Positions 1 through 11,041 of a DNA stretch of 64,000 nt are shown here, in pieces. This DNA comes from Dipetalonema caudispina (taxonomy: Eukaryota; Nematoda; Chromadorea; Rhabditida; Onchocercidae): positions 23,734-87,733 of the forward strand of contig JABVXV010000269.1 of assembly GCA_013365325.1 (NCBI GenBank), given 5' to 3'. The notes below the pieces were generated by a model. It ran no database searches, was not told the origin of the DNA, and worked only from the letters and a program-made list of their open reading frames with translations. The translations under genes and the position numbers were made by a program. Every line of letters begins with the position of its first letter. Position 1 is the first letter of the stretch.

Positions 1-415
1 TAGTAAATATCATAGTGGATATAATAGCAGAATAAGAAAAGATGAAAAGAAAGTGAAAATATTATGAATGAGGAATATGTAATAATAGATAGCGAGAAAG
101 AAAACATATGGAATAAAGATATGAAAAAAGAAAGAAATACATTGAAAGGTGCTAAATATAGAATCATCATTATGATTAACTATTTCTTACAGCAATGAAT
201 TATTGACCATTGATTAAAGAATTTTATCACTTACATTTCGTGTCATCTTTCTATATCATTTCATTTCTCTCTCTCTCCTCCCTCTCTCTCTTTTTCTGTC
301 TCTCTCTATTAGTTCTATCTAATTTAATTGAACGAATTTGATACAATCAAATAAGTGTTTTAACACATCAAATTATAAATGAGAAGCCAAAAATTAATTT
401 GCAAAGTTTTCATAG
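1..415. other. Non-coding stretch with CT-rich microsatellite
   Basis: AT-rich sequence without a supportable reading frame. A pyrimidine-rich run of CT repeats lies at about 265-308. The last bases (about 406-415) look like a T-rich splice acceptor ending in AG, which would introduce the short exon that follows. Confidence 0.5.
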
Positions 416-488
416 TGAGCTATTCATAAAAGAGCACTCGGCCGCAATATTCGATGAAGAATATGATGATGGTGTAGATTGGGCATAG
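416..488 (+). CDS. Probable terminal exon of an upstream gene (partial)
   Basis: After a plausible acceptor (AG at 414-415), a frame entered with one base to complete a split codon reads ELFIKEHSAAIFDEEYDDGV, then DWA and a TAG stop at 486-488. The acidic tail and lack of low-complexity A/T codons look protein-coding, unlike the flanking DNA. The rest of the gene would lie left of the window, so the product cannot be named. The call rests on composition and an acceptor only, and chance is possible for 24 codons. Confidence 0.35.
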
Positions 489-845
489 TGGTGGGTTTCT
501 GCTATTCCATATATTAGTTCATGTTTAATTTAAATATTTAATTATTATATTATTTTTTGGTTGCTAAATTCTAGTGGGAAATGTTATTGAAAATTTCTTA
601 TCATCTCATATTTAAGTACTCAATTTTCGTATTAAGTTATCCTGTTTAAACAGATTTGCATCCAAATTTTCAATTATCCATTGTTGAATTTCAAATTATA
701 TTGTTTGTTTATCAAATTACTTACAAATTCCTCTCATTTAATATATTTCATTATGTTGTATTCAAGTGCTCAATTTTCGATCACTCCATGCTTTCAGTTT
801 TTAATTAATCATTTAATCATTTCTCCTATTTATATGATTTGCAGT
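489..845. other. Intergenic / 5' flank of the GalNAc-transferase gene
   Basis: AT-rich spacer with no supported gene. It ends in a T-rich AG at 838-844, directly before the start codon at 846. Confidence 0.5.
838..844 (+). promoter_or_regulatory. Candidate spliced-leader acceptor of the GalNAc-transferase gene
   Basis: The sequence gatttgcag ends one base before the ATG at 846. An acceptor this close to a start codon, with no coding exon before it, is the typical nematode SL trans-splice arrangement. A cis-spliced 5' UTR intron would look the same. Confidence 0.5.
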
Positions 846-3800
846 ATGATACGATATTTTATTCCACGCTACAAAGCAAGCGTATCACTAGACGTTTTGT
901 TTATTATGATGCTCGTCCTTTTCATAACATTCTATGCACGTAATCCATTGCGGTTACAATTACCTGCACGGAAAGTATGCATTTTTATTTCAAAGTTTAA
1001 ATTTTGTTAAATTTAAGTTCACTTCGTCAACCAAATAACAAATATCGCCATTACCCAATCCAATGGTTCAAGCATTCCGTTTTTCGCGTCTCGTTGATCG
1101 ATGTATTGCAGTGAAAGGCCAGACACAGTTTTGGTCTCCGGAAGACGCACCGTCGTCATTAGTCAGATATAGTCCTGGTTATCACCGGAAAACGCACTGT
1201 GCTCAGTGATCGAACACAGTTTGATTATCACCGGAAGATGCACTATTCTGAGTAACTGGACATTCCTTATGTACGAAATGTCCCGCTTTTGATGGATTAC
1301 GATTTTCCTTTTTCTTCTCTTTTCCATTTTTCATTTCTTAACATAGCGGGAGCGCGGTGTTATGCTGCATGAAGTACCGGATTATTCAAAGAAACGTATC
1401 GGTCCTGGAGAAGATGGTAGTGGTGTATATTTGACAGGAAAACAGAAAGTACAAGGAGAAGCGGATATGAAAAAGTGGTTCATGAATTTGGTTGCAAGGT
1501 AACAGATATTTATTTGTTTGGGAAGTGAAGTTACTAATTTTTTTTAAGTTGGATGGGATGCAAAAGAATTTTTCATAAATTGGAAGGATTAGATTTTGTC
1601 TAAAATATTGGAAGAAAAACTGATAAGGCTACTAGGTTCATTATTACGGCATTATTGATGAAATGCTGATTAACGATTATTAACATAATCGAAAAGTCGA
1701 TGCCTGCTTTATAAGAGTTAATCATTAGTTTAAATTTGTGATTTTAAAAGGATAACATTCTTGTTTGGAAATCACGATATACTTTTTAAAGCTTGGAAAT
1801 TATTTACTATGTAGAGTGGAGAGTTATGATCATAATTATTACTAATATTACATTGATATCGATGTAAATTAAAGTATTCTTTGTATAAAGCTTGTGTCTA
1901 AAAAAATTTTTTGTAAGGAGTTATTGTATTACCGAACTTCGGTAAGAATCAAATTGTTCATGATACGAAAAATTATGAATAGTAGAATATCAAATACTCA
2001 CTTCTGATCCATTATGTTGCTATCAGGTTAACATAGTGGCATTTTTGATACAAAGACTTCAAATCATTAGATTTTTTCTCCCATATCACCAAAATGTTGT
2101 AATAATTTTTCCGCATCTTACATGTTTAGCGTGTCAAGAAAAGGATAAGAATATTCTTATAATGTTATTGTCATGAATTTATCTTTATCATTTGAAGATG
2201 GTGTTCAAAAAATGAAAATGGTGTTCAAATAATATATGTGAACATCATTTTCATATTTTTCAGCATTCTGTAAATTTCTGTTTCAGTGATATGATATCAC
2301 TGGATCGGAGTGTGCCGGATCATCGCCACGAACAGTGCCGTAAAATCAGTTATCCTGATAATTTACCAGTTGCCTCAGTAGTGATTATTTTTACTGATGA
2401 AGCGTGGTCACCTTTGATGCGAACAGTGCATTCTGTAATCAATAGAACACCATTTAAACTGCTACAGGAAATCATTCTTGTTGATGATTTTAGTCAGAGA
2501 GGTTCAGTTTTTATCCAAATACTCGATTTTTAATTGCTAGATTCTAATTGGACAATATAGCTTTCCCTTTTCTTTTTCTAACACTTTGTTTATTGTTATC
2601 TTAAAATATGATCAGAGATATTACTGACGCAATGACATTTATAGAATAAATTGAACTGAAAAACGAAATAACGAAAAATAACTATACTGTGAATTATAAG
2701 CATATTTCAGTAGTTTGGTCCTTCATTGTGAATACTTGAGTTAAAAAAATGTATGTGACAGAGGGTAGAAGACTACTTTAGGTTATCTCTGACGGAAATT
2801 TTTCCAATTGTATTTGTGTTTGCATAAACTATCTGGCGTTTTACATAAAATTTGAGGATCTTAAGAATTGCTGCAATTACTCTGGCCTTGAATGGAATTT
2901 CGACTACTTTCAACGGTGATGTAATTTTATGCAGACAGTAACAGTTTGACCTCTTATAATTGAAATATTGTCAGAGTGACAAACTCAGTTTTTGATTTCA
3001 GATGAATTGAAGGGCAAGCTAGAAAAATATATTAAACGCTTTGGCGACAAAGTACATTTAATACGAGCACGGGAACGACAAGGCTTGATACGAGCGAAAT
3101 TACTGGGTGCGACAAAAGCAATTGGTGATGTATTGGTATTTCTTGATTCCCACTGTGAAGTAGCAGAGGGATGGTAAATTCGTCTTCATGATATTCATTT
3201 CATCGAAGCTTTTTATTTGCACTAAAATATTATCCAAGTTTTTATGTAATTATTTAATGGTGATTATAATAAAACACAGTGACATATCGTTCATAACTGT
3301 ATCAAATTCGCCTTACAGGCTTAATTGTCTCTAGTTTTTACTAAGCGTAGTTGCCCAAATACTCATGCAATATCTTGAAAGTTTTTCTTTCCATAAATGG
3401 CATTCAATAATTCAAAAGATATCATTTGTGAACAAATGAATAGTTACAATTTCTTTGGAAGAGGTGGATTTCTTCCAGTCCCTAGTCACAATAAATGATA
3501 ACTGTGAATGGAAATCTAAATTTGTTTTACAAGTTTTAATCCTTTACGTTCTTTTTTTCAGGTTAGAACCACTGTTAGCACGTATTAAAGATAACCGGTT
3601 GGCTGTCCTTTGTCCTATAATTGATCACATATCAGCAGAAACATTGGCTTATTCGGGTAGTGATCGCCCTGCGGATGTTGGTGGATTTTGGTGGAGCCTT
3701 CATTTTCGCTGGGATCCCGTGCCGGAGGAATATCGCGATGCCGACCCCACGAAACCAATCAGGTTCGTGAATTTATTGGTCGGGCTTTTCAAAATGCTTT

Positions 3801-6283
3801 TTTATGAGTAATTTTTTTATATCAGTAAGGTGCTTTATGTTTCTGGATTTTGCCTGTAATGTTTTCAGTTGTAATCACTTTTCAGGCAACACAAAATACG
3901 TTTTGTAAGTAAACCTTTTTTTTCTGAGGCTACGTTAGGTTTTATTATGGTTGAATGACATTTTCAGGTCTCCAACGATGGCAGGCGGTCTTTTAGCAGT
4001 AGACAGATCATATTTTTTCGAAGTTGGTGGATATGATCCTGAAATGGATATATGGGGTGGAGAAAATCTAGAAATATCATTTAGGGTTATTTTTTAAAGA
4101 TTCCATTGAGATTTTTTCTAAAAAATACTTTCAATATTGTAACATCAAAAAAAAACATGCATTTGCAGATAATATTTTAGTATTTTAGGAATTTCATCAA
4201 GTTACCCACCATTTACTGATCGATTATTTTAGGTTTGGATGTGTGGTGGAAGTATTGAATTTATTCCTTGTTCGCATGTTGGCCATATATTTCGAGCTGG
4301 CCATCCTTATAACATGACTGGGCCTGGTAATAATAAAGATGTGCATGGTACCAATTCGAAAAGACTAGCAGAAGTATGGATGGATGACTACAAAAGATTT
4401 TATTATATTCACCGGTCAGATTTGAAGGTACGATTTATATACTAAAAGTTATGCTACAACTTTGAGTAATCTCAAGTTTTTTAAAAGGTTTTTATTATAT
4501 GTGTGTTGCGGCTTCCAACAAAGATGTTACTGTGTCTTACACTACCTTCTGAAGTACCCTTGTTTTTAATTAAATCTTTGATACATATATATATATATAT
4601 ATATATATGAAATTGCCGTCTCTCCAGCCTAATCATTCAGAGGATAGTTTTTCATGAGATTTCCTGGATGTAAATTTGAATGTAACCTCTTGTTTGTTAT
4701 AAATATAATGGGAAGAAGTTATTCTCTTTGGTCATTCATGAATTATCACTGCCAACTTCGAAGGTATCATGGTAAAGTTGGAATGAGATAAATCTGAATG
4801 CGGTAGTAGGGAAGTGTGTTGAAGAGATTAGAAGATCTGTAGCTGTACTAATTTTGAAAGGAAAGTCCGTATAAATTGCTTTCAGTTCCTCAAAAATTGA
4901 CTAGTTTCAGCAAAAATAGTGCCATTTTTCAGTAAGGTTGTGCGCATTATCTGATTTTTTCTTGCAGGAGAAGGACGTTGGTGATCTCTCGGAAAGGAAA
5001 GCTTTGCGCGAAAAATTGAAGTGCAAGTCATTTAAGTGGTATTTGGAAAACGTGGCGAAAAATAAATTCGTTTTAGATGAAAACGTTGCAGCATTTGGCG
5101 CGGTAAATTACTTGCTTTCTTAGGGTATAAACGAACTTAAGTTGAAACGTTGCGTTATTGCAAGAAGTGTTGGATGAGTCGCAAGCAGCATAAAAGCAGA
5201 CCGTTTTACCAGTCTTGAGGTTAAGTTCTGAAAATTTTTCGAGAATATTCAGTGGGTTATGCAAGTTAATGTTTTGCAAGAAGAATTGTTATTGAGAGTG
5301 CTTCACATTGTCACGATATATAGCCGAAAATTTGTAAGTTTTTTCCAGATTTAAATTTCTAATTTTAGATGCGAAATCCTTCCAGTGGACTTTGTTTGGA
5401 TACACTGCAACGAGATGAAGATGTGGTTATATCTCTTGGTGTCTTTCCATGTCAAAATGGTAAAAGCGAATCGCAAGTATGTTGAAGTTTGGATAAGTTT
5501 AAAATATGGTCTTCTTAGTGATTCGCAAAAAGATTCTCAGAATTTTTGCTTTTCAAAACATTATGCTGCACAGGATGTTCTGGATAGTCCGGACATCCAG
5601 TTCAGTGTGTATTTGGTAGTGTGATTACAGGGCGCGGTCAAATTTACAACTATAGGAAGTAAATTGCATAGGTAATCTGAAATTCATTCTTTTTCATAAT
5701 GCTGCAGAAATCTAACACAGTTGATGTGTCTTGAAATAAATTAACCAATCAGTCAATCTTTTTGCGTTTAGCTGTTTTCTTTGACAAATGATGGAAAGCT
5801 ACGACGGGAGTTAACTTGCGCTAAAATTGATCGGAGTACTATAGTGGATAACACTGCAGTTGTTCAATTAGTGCATTGTGAAGAAAGTGAAAAAGAAGAT
5901 AGATGGATTTGGAAGGTAATTTTTTGTTCATAATTGAATTTTTCAATCTAAAAAGTTTTCTTTCGTTAAATGTATGGTGAGATGCATTATATTAGCTTTT
6001 TTCTAGATTCTTCATCTGGTTGATATTTTTCACGAAGAGAAAGGAGAAAAAAGGAGATAAGGAAATTTGTTGGAAGTAGGACTTAAGAATATTCATAATG
6101 TAGAAGTTTGCAGAAAATGAATGACGAATGATCCAAAAATTTCAGGATGGCAAATTGCGAAATAAAGATGTGAATCTGTGTTTGGATGTGATAGGACTGA
6201 AAAATAGTGATAATATTGTTGCACGCAGGTGTACAAATGACTTGGATACACAGAAATGGGAAATCCTGGAAAGCAATCTATAA
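846..6283 (+). CDS. Polypeptide N-acetylgalactosaminyltransferase (ppGalNAcT), 11 exons
   Basis: Transfers GalNAc from UDP-GalNAc to Ser/Thr, starting mucin-type O-glycans in the Golgi. Exons: 846-974, 1347-1498, 2287-2501, 3002-3173, 3562-3762, 3968-4085, 4233-4427, 4968-5102, 5369-5476, 5772-5915, 6146-6283. All phases agree and give 568 residues. It is a type II membrane protein: short basic cytoplasmic tail, one membrane anchor at about residues 16-31, short stem, GT27 catalytic domain from about residue 95, and a ricin-type lectin domain from about 436 to the end. The metal-binding DxH motif is DSH at 214-216. The Gal/GalNAc-T motif [11 protein letters not shown] starts at 319. In the lectin part, a QxW-type motif survives as QKW near the C-terminus. 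The run [15 protein letters not shown] resembles the GALNT11/nematode gly-9 to gly-11 branch, but I cannot place the orthologue, so no symbol is given. A polyadenylation signal AATAAA lies at 6465-6470. Confidence 0.95.
1124..1262 (+). repeat. Three degenerate tandem copies of a ~45-bp unit
   Basis: Inside intron 1 of the GalNAc-transferase gene. Each copy holds the core CCGGAARAYGCAC preceded by CAGTTTKR-like sequence. Cores lie at about 1138-1150, 1184-1196 and 1231-1243. The block is clearly more GC-rich than its surroundings. Confidence 0.7.
4585..4608. repeat. (TA)n microsatellite
   Basis: Short uninterrupted TA dinucleotide run in intron 7 of the GalNAc-transferase gene. Confidence 0.9.
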
Positions 6284-7782
6284 TCTGACGCTATAAAATT
6301 GATGGATTTCACATTTTGGCTCTGTAATGTAGAGTATATTTCTCCTGAATTATGTATGTCCTTTTTCAAGAATTTTCCTCCGTCGAAATCCATCTATTCA
6401 TATGATTTCACATCTATTTTAGATTTTCCAATTTTCAAGAGTTAATTGCATGATTTAGTGCCGAAATAAATAGATGTCGTAATGGCAAGTAAATCAGAAA
6501 ACATAAAAAATATAAAAGACATGTTTATTCATACACTTTTTCCTTTTGAATATTCGGGGGTCTAAGTCTTTTCCTTCGCTCATGGAATTATTTAGTTATT
6601 TGACGTAATTATCAGAAATGATATGATTACCAAATAAATACCAAAATACTCCATTAACCAATATCTTATTGACCAGTTATCCCAGTGTAATGACACATTC
6701 TTAAACATTATTATGCCACGATCAATGTTTTTGAGGGACAGTTATCTGCCATTCATTATTGGTTAATGGAGTATTTGGAAAGAGATTCCGGTTCTCAAAA
6801 TTTTCTTCAAAAATGTCAATAGCATATCAAAATCCAGATTTACTATCTGTATATCAGAATTCGGATTCGCGATAATTTTGCATATTCTGTCCATTATTGC
6901 TTCAACTTGAGCACCGATCTCGGTGAAGTAATTGCTATGTTATTATCATTATGATAGCTTTCTTAATGTTTAGATAAATTTAGATTCTTTGATAACTTTT
7001 CCTAAGGTTAATGTTGTTTGTTATAATATTTGATCATCGCTTTTTTTCCAAGTGACATATGAAAGCCTTCCCACTTTTTTTTCATGCTCAAAATATATAA
7101 TGTTTAGAAAAGGGCAGTCGGTTGATTTCTTGGAGTTTTATTTCTATCCAAAGCTCAAAGATAAGATACATGGTAGTAGTTAAAGGGAAAAAAACAAATC
7201 AATTGATGGCCCTATTTTTTAACGATACAGTTTGTAGCTTACTGAATAGTGATAGATACTAATTATTTAACTCTATCAAGTTCGTTGTGTGCTCGCATTT
7301 GTGATAACATACTGTTAATTAATGTTCAAAGATAACGGTGTAAAAGGTTGGTATTATCAAAAGGCATATGCATTACAAGAAGTCGATTACTTCAGTGGCA
7401 TACATACATTTCGTGATGTTTTTACTTAGCCTACAATTACGGAACTTTCGTTTTAGAAATGGAGGAATAAAATGTATTTGTCCTCGTTATTCCATTGGAT
7501 TCCACTAATGGTTTCAAAAATTGCGTCGATTTTGAATTATGAATTGTGGCCTTTTATTTCTTATTTTTGATACGGATTAGAATAAGAATTTTCGTTTGCT
7601 TTTTTGAATTCACTTCCCATAATCGCAAAAATCCCAATTATTCGCTTCCTGATAGAAATGTATTCGAAAGAATGATATTAGTCTTGTGTGCATTGTTAAA
7701 GAGGTTTTTTATGATAAAAAAGGCTTGTGCTTGTAGAGTTTCTAGGATTTGCATCTTGTTTTAATTTGCGGATTCCGTAGGG
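6284..7782. other. Intergenic region between GalNAc-transferase and DENR
   Basis: No supported gene. It contains the GalNAc-transferase 3' UTR with a poly(A) signal at 6465-6470 and an inverted-repeat element (6641-6778, listed separately). The remaining sequence is AT-rich with only short open frames of unlikely composition. Confidence 0.5.
6641..6778. repeat. Inverted-repeat element, ~21-bp arms (MITE-like)
   Basis: The left arm (6641-6662) begins CCAAAATACTCCATTAACCA. The right arm (6758-6778) is its reverse complement apart from one extra A in the left arm. About 95 bp separate the arms. The size and terminal inverted repeats fit a small non-autonomous DNA transposon, but I see no clean target-site duplication. 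A structured 3' element of the preceding gene is an alternative. Confidence 0.6.
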
Positions 7783-9463
7783 ATGGCCGATGATGAAGGA
7801 GAAGCAACGGATGCCGTATCTATTAAATATCCCCTCAGGGTGCAGTATTGTGGAGGTTGTCTTCTTTTTTCTTTTTTGAAAGAGTGGGTGGGAACTTGAA
7901 ATTTAATGTCATTCCAAGAATCGAAGTTTCAGATTTATTTTCAATAAAAATATTGCAAATTACAATTTTTTTCAGTATGCACTATGCCGCTTGAATACTG
8001 CGAATACAGTGGGATGACTGATAAATGTTTAAGTTGGTTAGAAGCTAACTTGCCGTCCGAATTCGAGAAATTAAATTTGGCAGGTCGGAAGGAGTCAACG
8101 GATGCTGAGAAAAAACATCAGAAACGAGGTGGAAAGGTAGTCATTTCTTCGTATTTGGGGTGTAGGTAGGCTAATGAAATTTTCTGGATTTATAAGAGAA
8201 AGATAATAGAAAATCCAGGGTAATATCTTGGTTCTTGTTAATGTTATTACTCCGTTGCGAAATTGGATGTACAAAAACTTTGACTATGGTTTTTCATACT
8301 GATACTGCTGACTATTCCTTTTCGTGGACTGATTATAAGTATCATCACTTTTTTACAGTTACATTAACCGGTGGAATGAATTGAAGGAAATAATAAGATG
8401 ACTGAAATCATGAACCTTAGGGAGACGGTTGCCTACCATGATCTTCCTTTCCAACATTTGTAGAGATATGCTTCGTTCATTTAAAATATATAGATTTAAT
8501 GAACTATCGTGAAATAGAATCATGTGGAGATGATTCAGATATTTACAAAAATTGCTTTGGCATTGCAATATTTTGATCCAAAAAATGTTGAGGTTTGAAG
8601 TTTGACATTAAAATTTCGTAGTGAGGTTCAAGATTTGCGTTGTGTGAAAATTCTGAAATCATTACTTCAATAATCAAGATTTTTTTATGGTTCTAAAATT
8701 GTAAACGAAAAAAGTACAGCGGTGAAGAAGAATGTGGCAACGAAAGTTACGTTACAACGAGTAGCTCGTGGAAAGAATAAATTCGTTACAGTGATCAAAG
8801 GACTGGCTTCATTTGGTAATTTTGATGATGTTTTTCTTTTTTTTTTGATTCTAGGAAGCCTCATTCTAACTATATAGTCAAGATTACAAGAAAATTTGTT
8901 TTCTAATTGTAATTGTCTTCGTTTACATCTAGAAAGTGGAAATTTCTTTGAAATTTAACATAAGAGAGAGAGAGGACGGAAGAAATTTAGGTATGCGTTA
9001 AAATTTTACTCTCTGTTTTTCGCATTTCATCGGCAAACTTTCGGGACTACTGGATGGATAGTTCGGTTTTCTACTTTTATATTTAGTATTTTCAATATTT
9101 GACATTTAATATTGTAGAATTCTGTCATATATGTTGCTCATGTTATTCTTTAAATTTATGTGCTGTGATCTTCACACATTATCTTTTAGATCATGGATGT
9201 TAATTAGCCATAACGGAAATGTCAACATCAAATTAGGTAATAAATTATGTTTTCTTAAGTTGATCTGTTTATTTGCAGATGTGGATTTGAAAGCTACCGC
9301 GAAATTGTTTGCTGGACGTTTTGCATGTGGTTCATCGGTAACAGCAACTGATGAAATAGTGGTACAGGGTGATGTGAAGGATGAAATACTGGAGATAATA
9401 GGGACAAAATGGCCATATATTGATTCACATTTAATCGAAGATCTTGGTGATCAAAAACGTTAA
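7783..9463 (+). CDS. denr: Density-regulated protein homologue (DENR), SUI1-domain protein
   Basis: DENR pairs with MCT-1 on the 40S ribosome and supports re-initiation and recycling. Exons: 7783-7855, 7976 to about 8128 or 8165, about 8715 or 8720 to 8815, and 9279-9463. The N-terminal motif YCGVCTMPLEYCEYSG, whose first codon is split across intron 1, carries the family's paired cysteines. A basic linker (KKHQKRGG) follows, then a SUI1/eIF1 fold with TLQRVARGKNKFVTVIKGL, FACGSSVTATDEIVVQGDV and the C-terminal IEDLGDQKR. The length is 168 or 182 residues depending on intron 2, against about 198 in human. The donor at 8137 leaves phase 0, for which no acceptor exists near 8700. Either donor 8129 with acceptor 8719 or donor 8166 with acceptor 8714 keeps the frame. 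The start is the only ATG in frame with the conserved N-terminus. An AG lies 3 bases upstream. Confidence 0.93.
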
Positions 9464-11041
9464 GTATGAGATGATTTTGAGTGCATTAATTAGCATATTA
9501 CATTTATTTCCATCATCAACTTGGTGGTTTTTCATTGCTTCTGTACTTTTGCTGATGCGCGATCTTAATTTTTTTTATTACCTTAGCGGTAATAATTTGG
9601 ATAGATGTTATGCACGGATTTGTAAACGTTTTCTTTTCTAAACTCTCTCAAGATTCTTAGCATCCAAAATGCACTGTTGTATTCATTTGATCGCTATATT
9701 GTTCGGAAATTTCATGCGTTTCATGCATACTGGCTTGTAAAGAGATTCTATTTTTGTTCCTTTCTCTAAAATTATTTTCGAGTGTGTAATATCCATAATT
9801 TGGAGAAGTTTACGTTACGTAGAAAAATACCGGCATAAACGGAAGAAGGATTTCACTTGACTCTGTACTGTGGTGTTTATTCGTATTTTGCAGAGAGGGT
9901 TTCATTTTTATATGTTATCAGTATGCATGAAGATAGAATAGATAATTGTGATTAGTTTACCAAGCCAAAAAAAGGTTTTTAACCCAATAGAGTAGATGAG
10001 GAATTTTCCCTGCTGCTTATAGAAGTTTCTGCAAAGTTAACTACCGGCTTCTGAGCACTTTTTTTTTTTGTTATTGTTTTTGAATTCAAAATTCGGTACA
10101 TATTTACTGTTTCATCTTGTCTGTATGTAAAATGTAAATGTGTTATAACTAATTTTGATTTAGTAAAACTTGAAGGACTGTTTTTCAATATTCGAGAGTT
10201 TATCGTACGTTATCGGGACACTGCAAATTAGTACTTTCCTCATTTTGTCTGTAATTTTTTCCGCTTTCATCGCGTTGGCTTGTATGATGTTGGAGAAGCC
10301 AAAATGTATTTGACTTTTTTTTTTTCGTATTGTTCTATAAGAAATGTTTTACTGGAAAGTAGTTTTCTCTCTCAAAATTAGCAACGAAGTTGAATTTACA
10401 ACGTTAGATCATAGAAATAAGAATTGATCTATTCATTGAAGGTTTTTTAGTTGGCTTTGTAACTGTAATTGTAAAGGAGATGATAAAAGCAAATTTATCA
10501 GTTATGTTAAAAAAAGTAACAGTAGCAATTGTGAACTTTCTAGGATAATCCAATGTATAGTTATTCGGTGTTTCCTGGTATTGGAAATACTAGAAGATAC
10601 TCTGTGCTGAATAATTGGAGCTTTTGTTGATTCTGTAGGTATTGATTTATGTCGTCCATTTGGTGCATTAGCTTTAAAAAGTCCAAAAATTCTTAATTTT
10701 CTAAAACGTTGATTGCGGACGAAGAGTTAATTCCTTTTTTCTTTAATTCCAGGATACATTTAATTGAAGCATTTTCAGTGATACATTTCAAAGATAACAA
10801 AAAGAAAAAGATTGGTGAGAGAATGCGAGTATACTTGGTTTACGCAATCTTCAATCCTGTTAATATATGAATCCTGAATAGTAGTAGGCGTTAAATCGCT
10901 TCATTTTGTTGTGCCTAAATTTCATATTTCAATTTTTTTATAATGTCCAATTGCAGGATTCATTCTTTCATTTCCTTTGTATGTTTTATTGGGTAATGCT
11001 CAACATCTGATCAGATATCCACTTCTATGGATAGTACTAAA
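9464..11041. other. Intergenic region between DENR and elongin-B
   Basis: About 1.6 kb, AT-rich, with poly-T runs and no reading frame of protein-like composition on either strand. It must contain the DENR 3' UTR and any elongin-B promoter, but I cannot pinpoint either. Confidence 0.5.
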
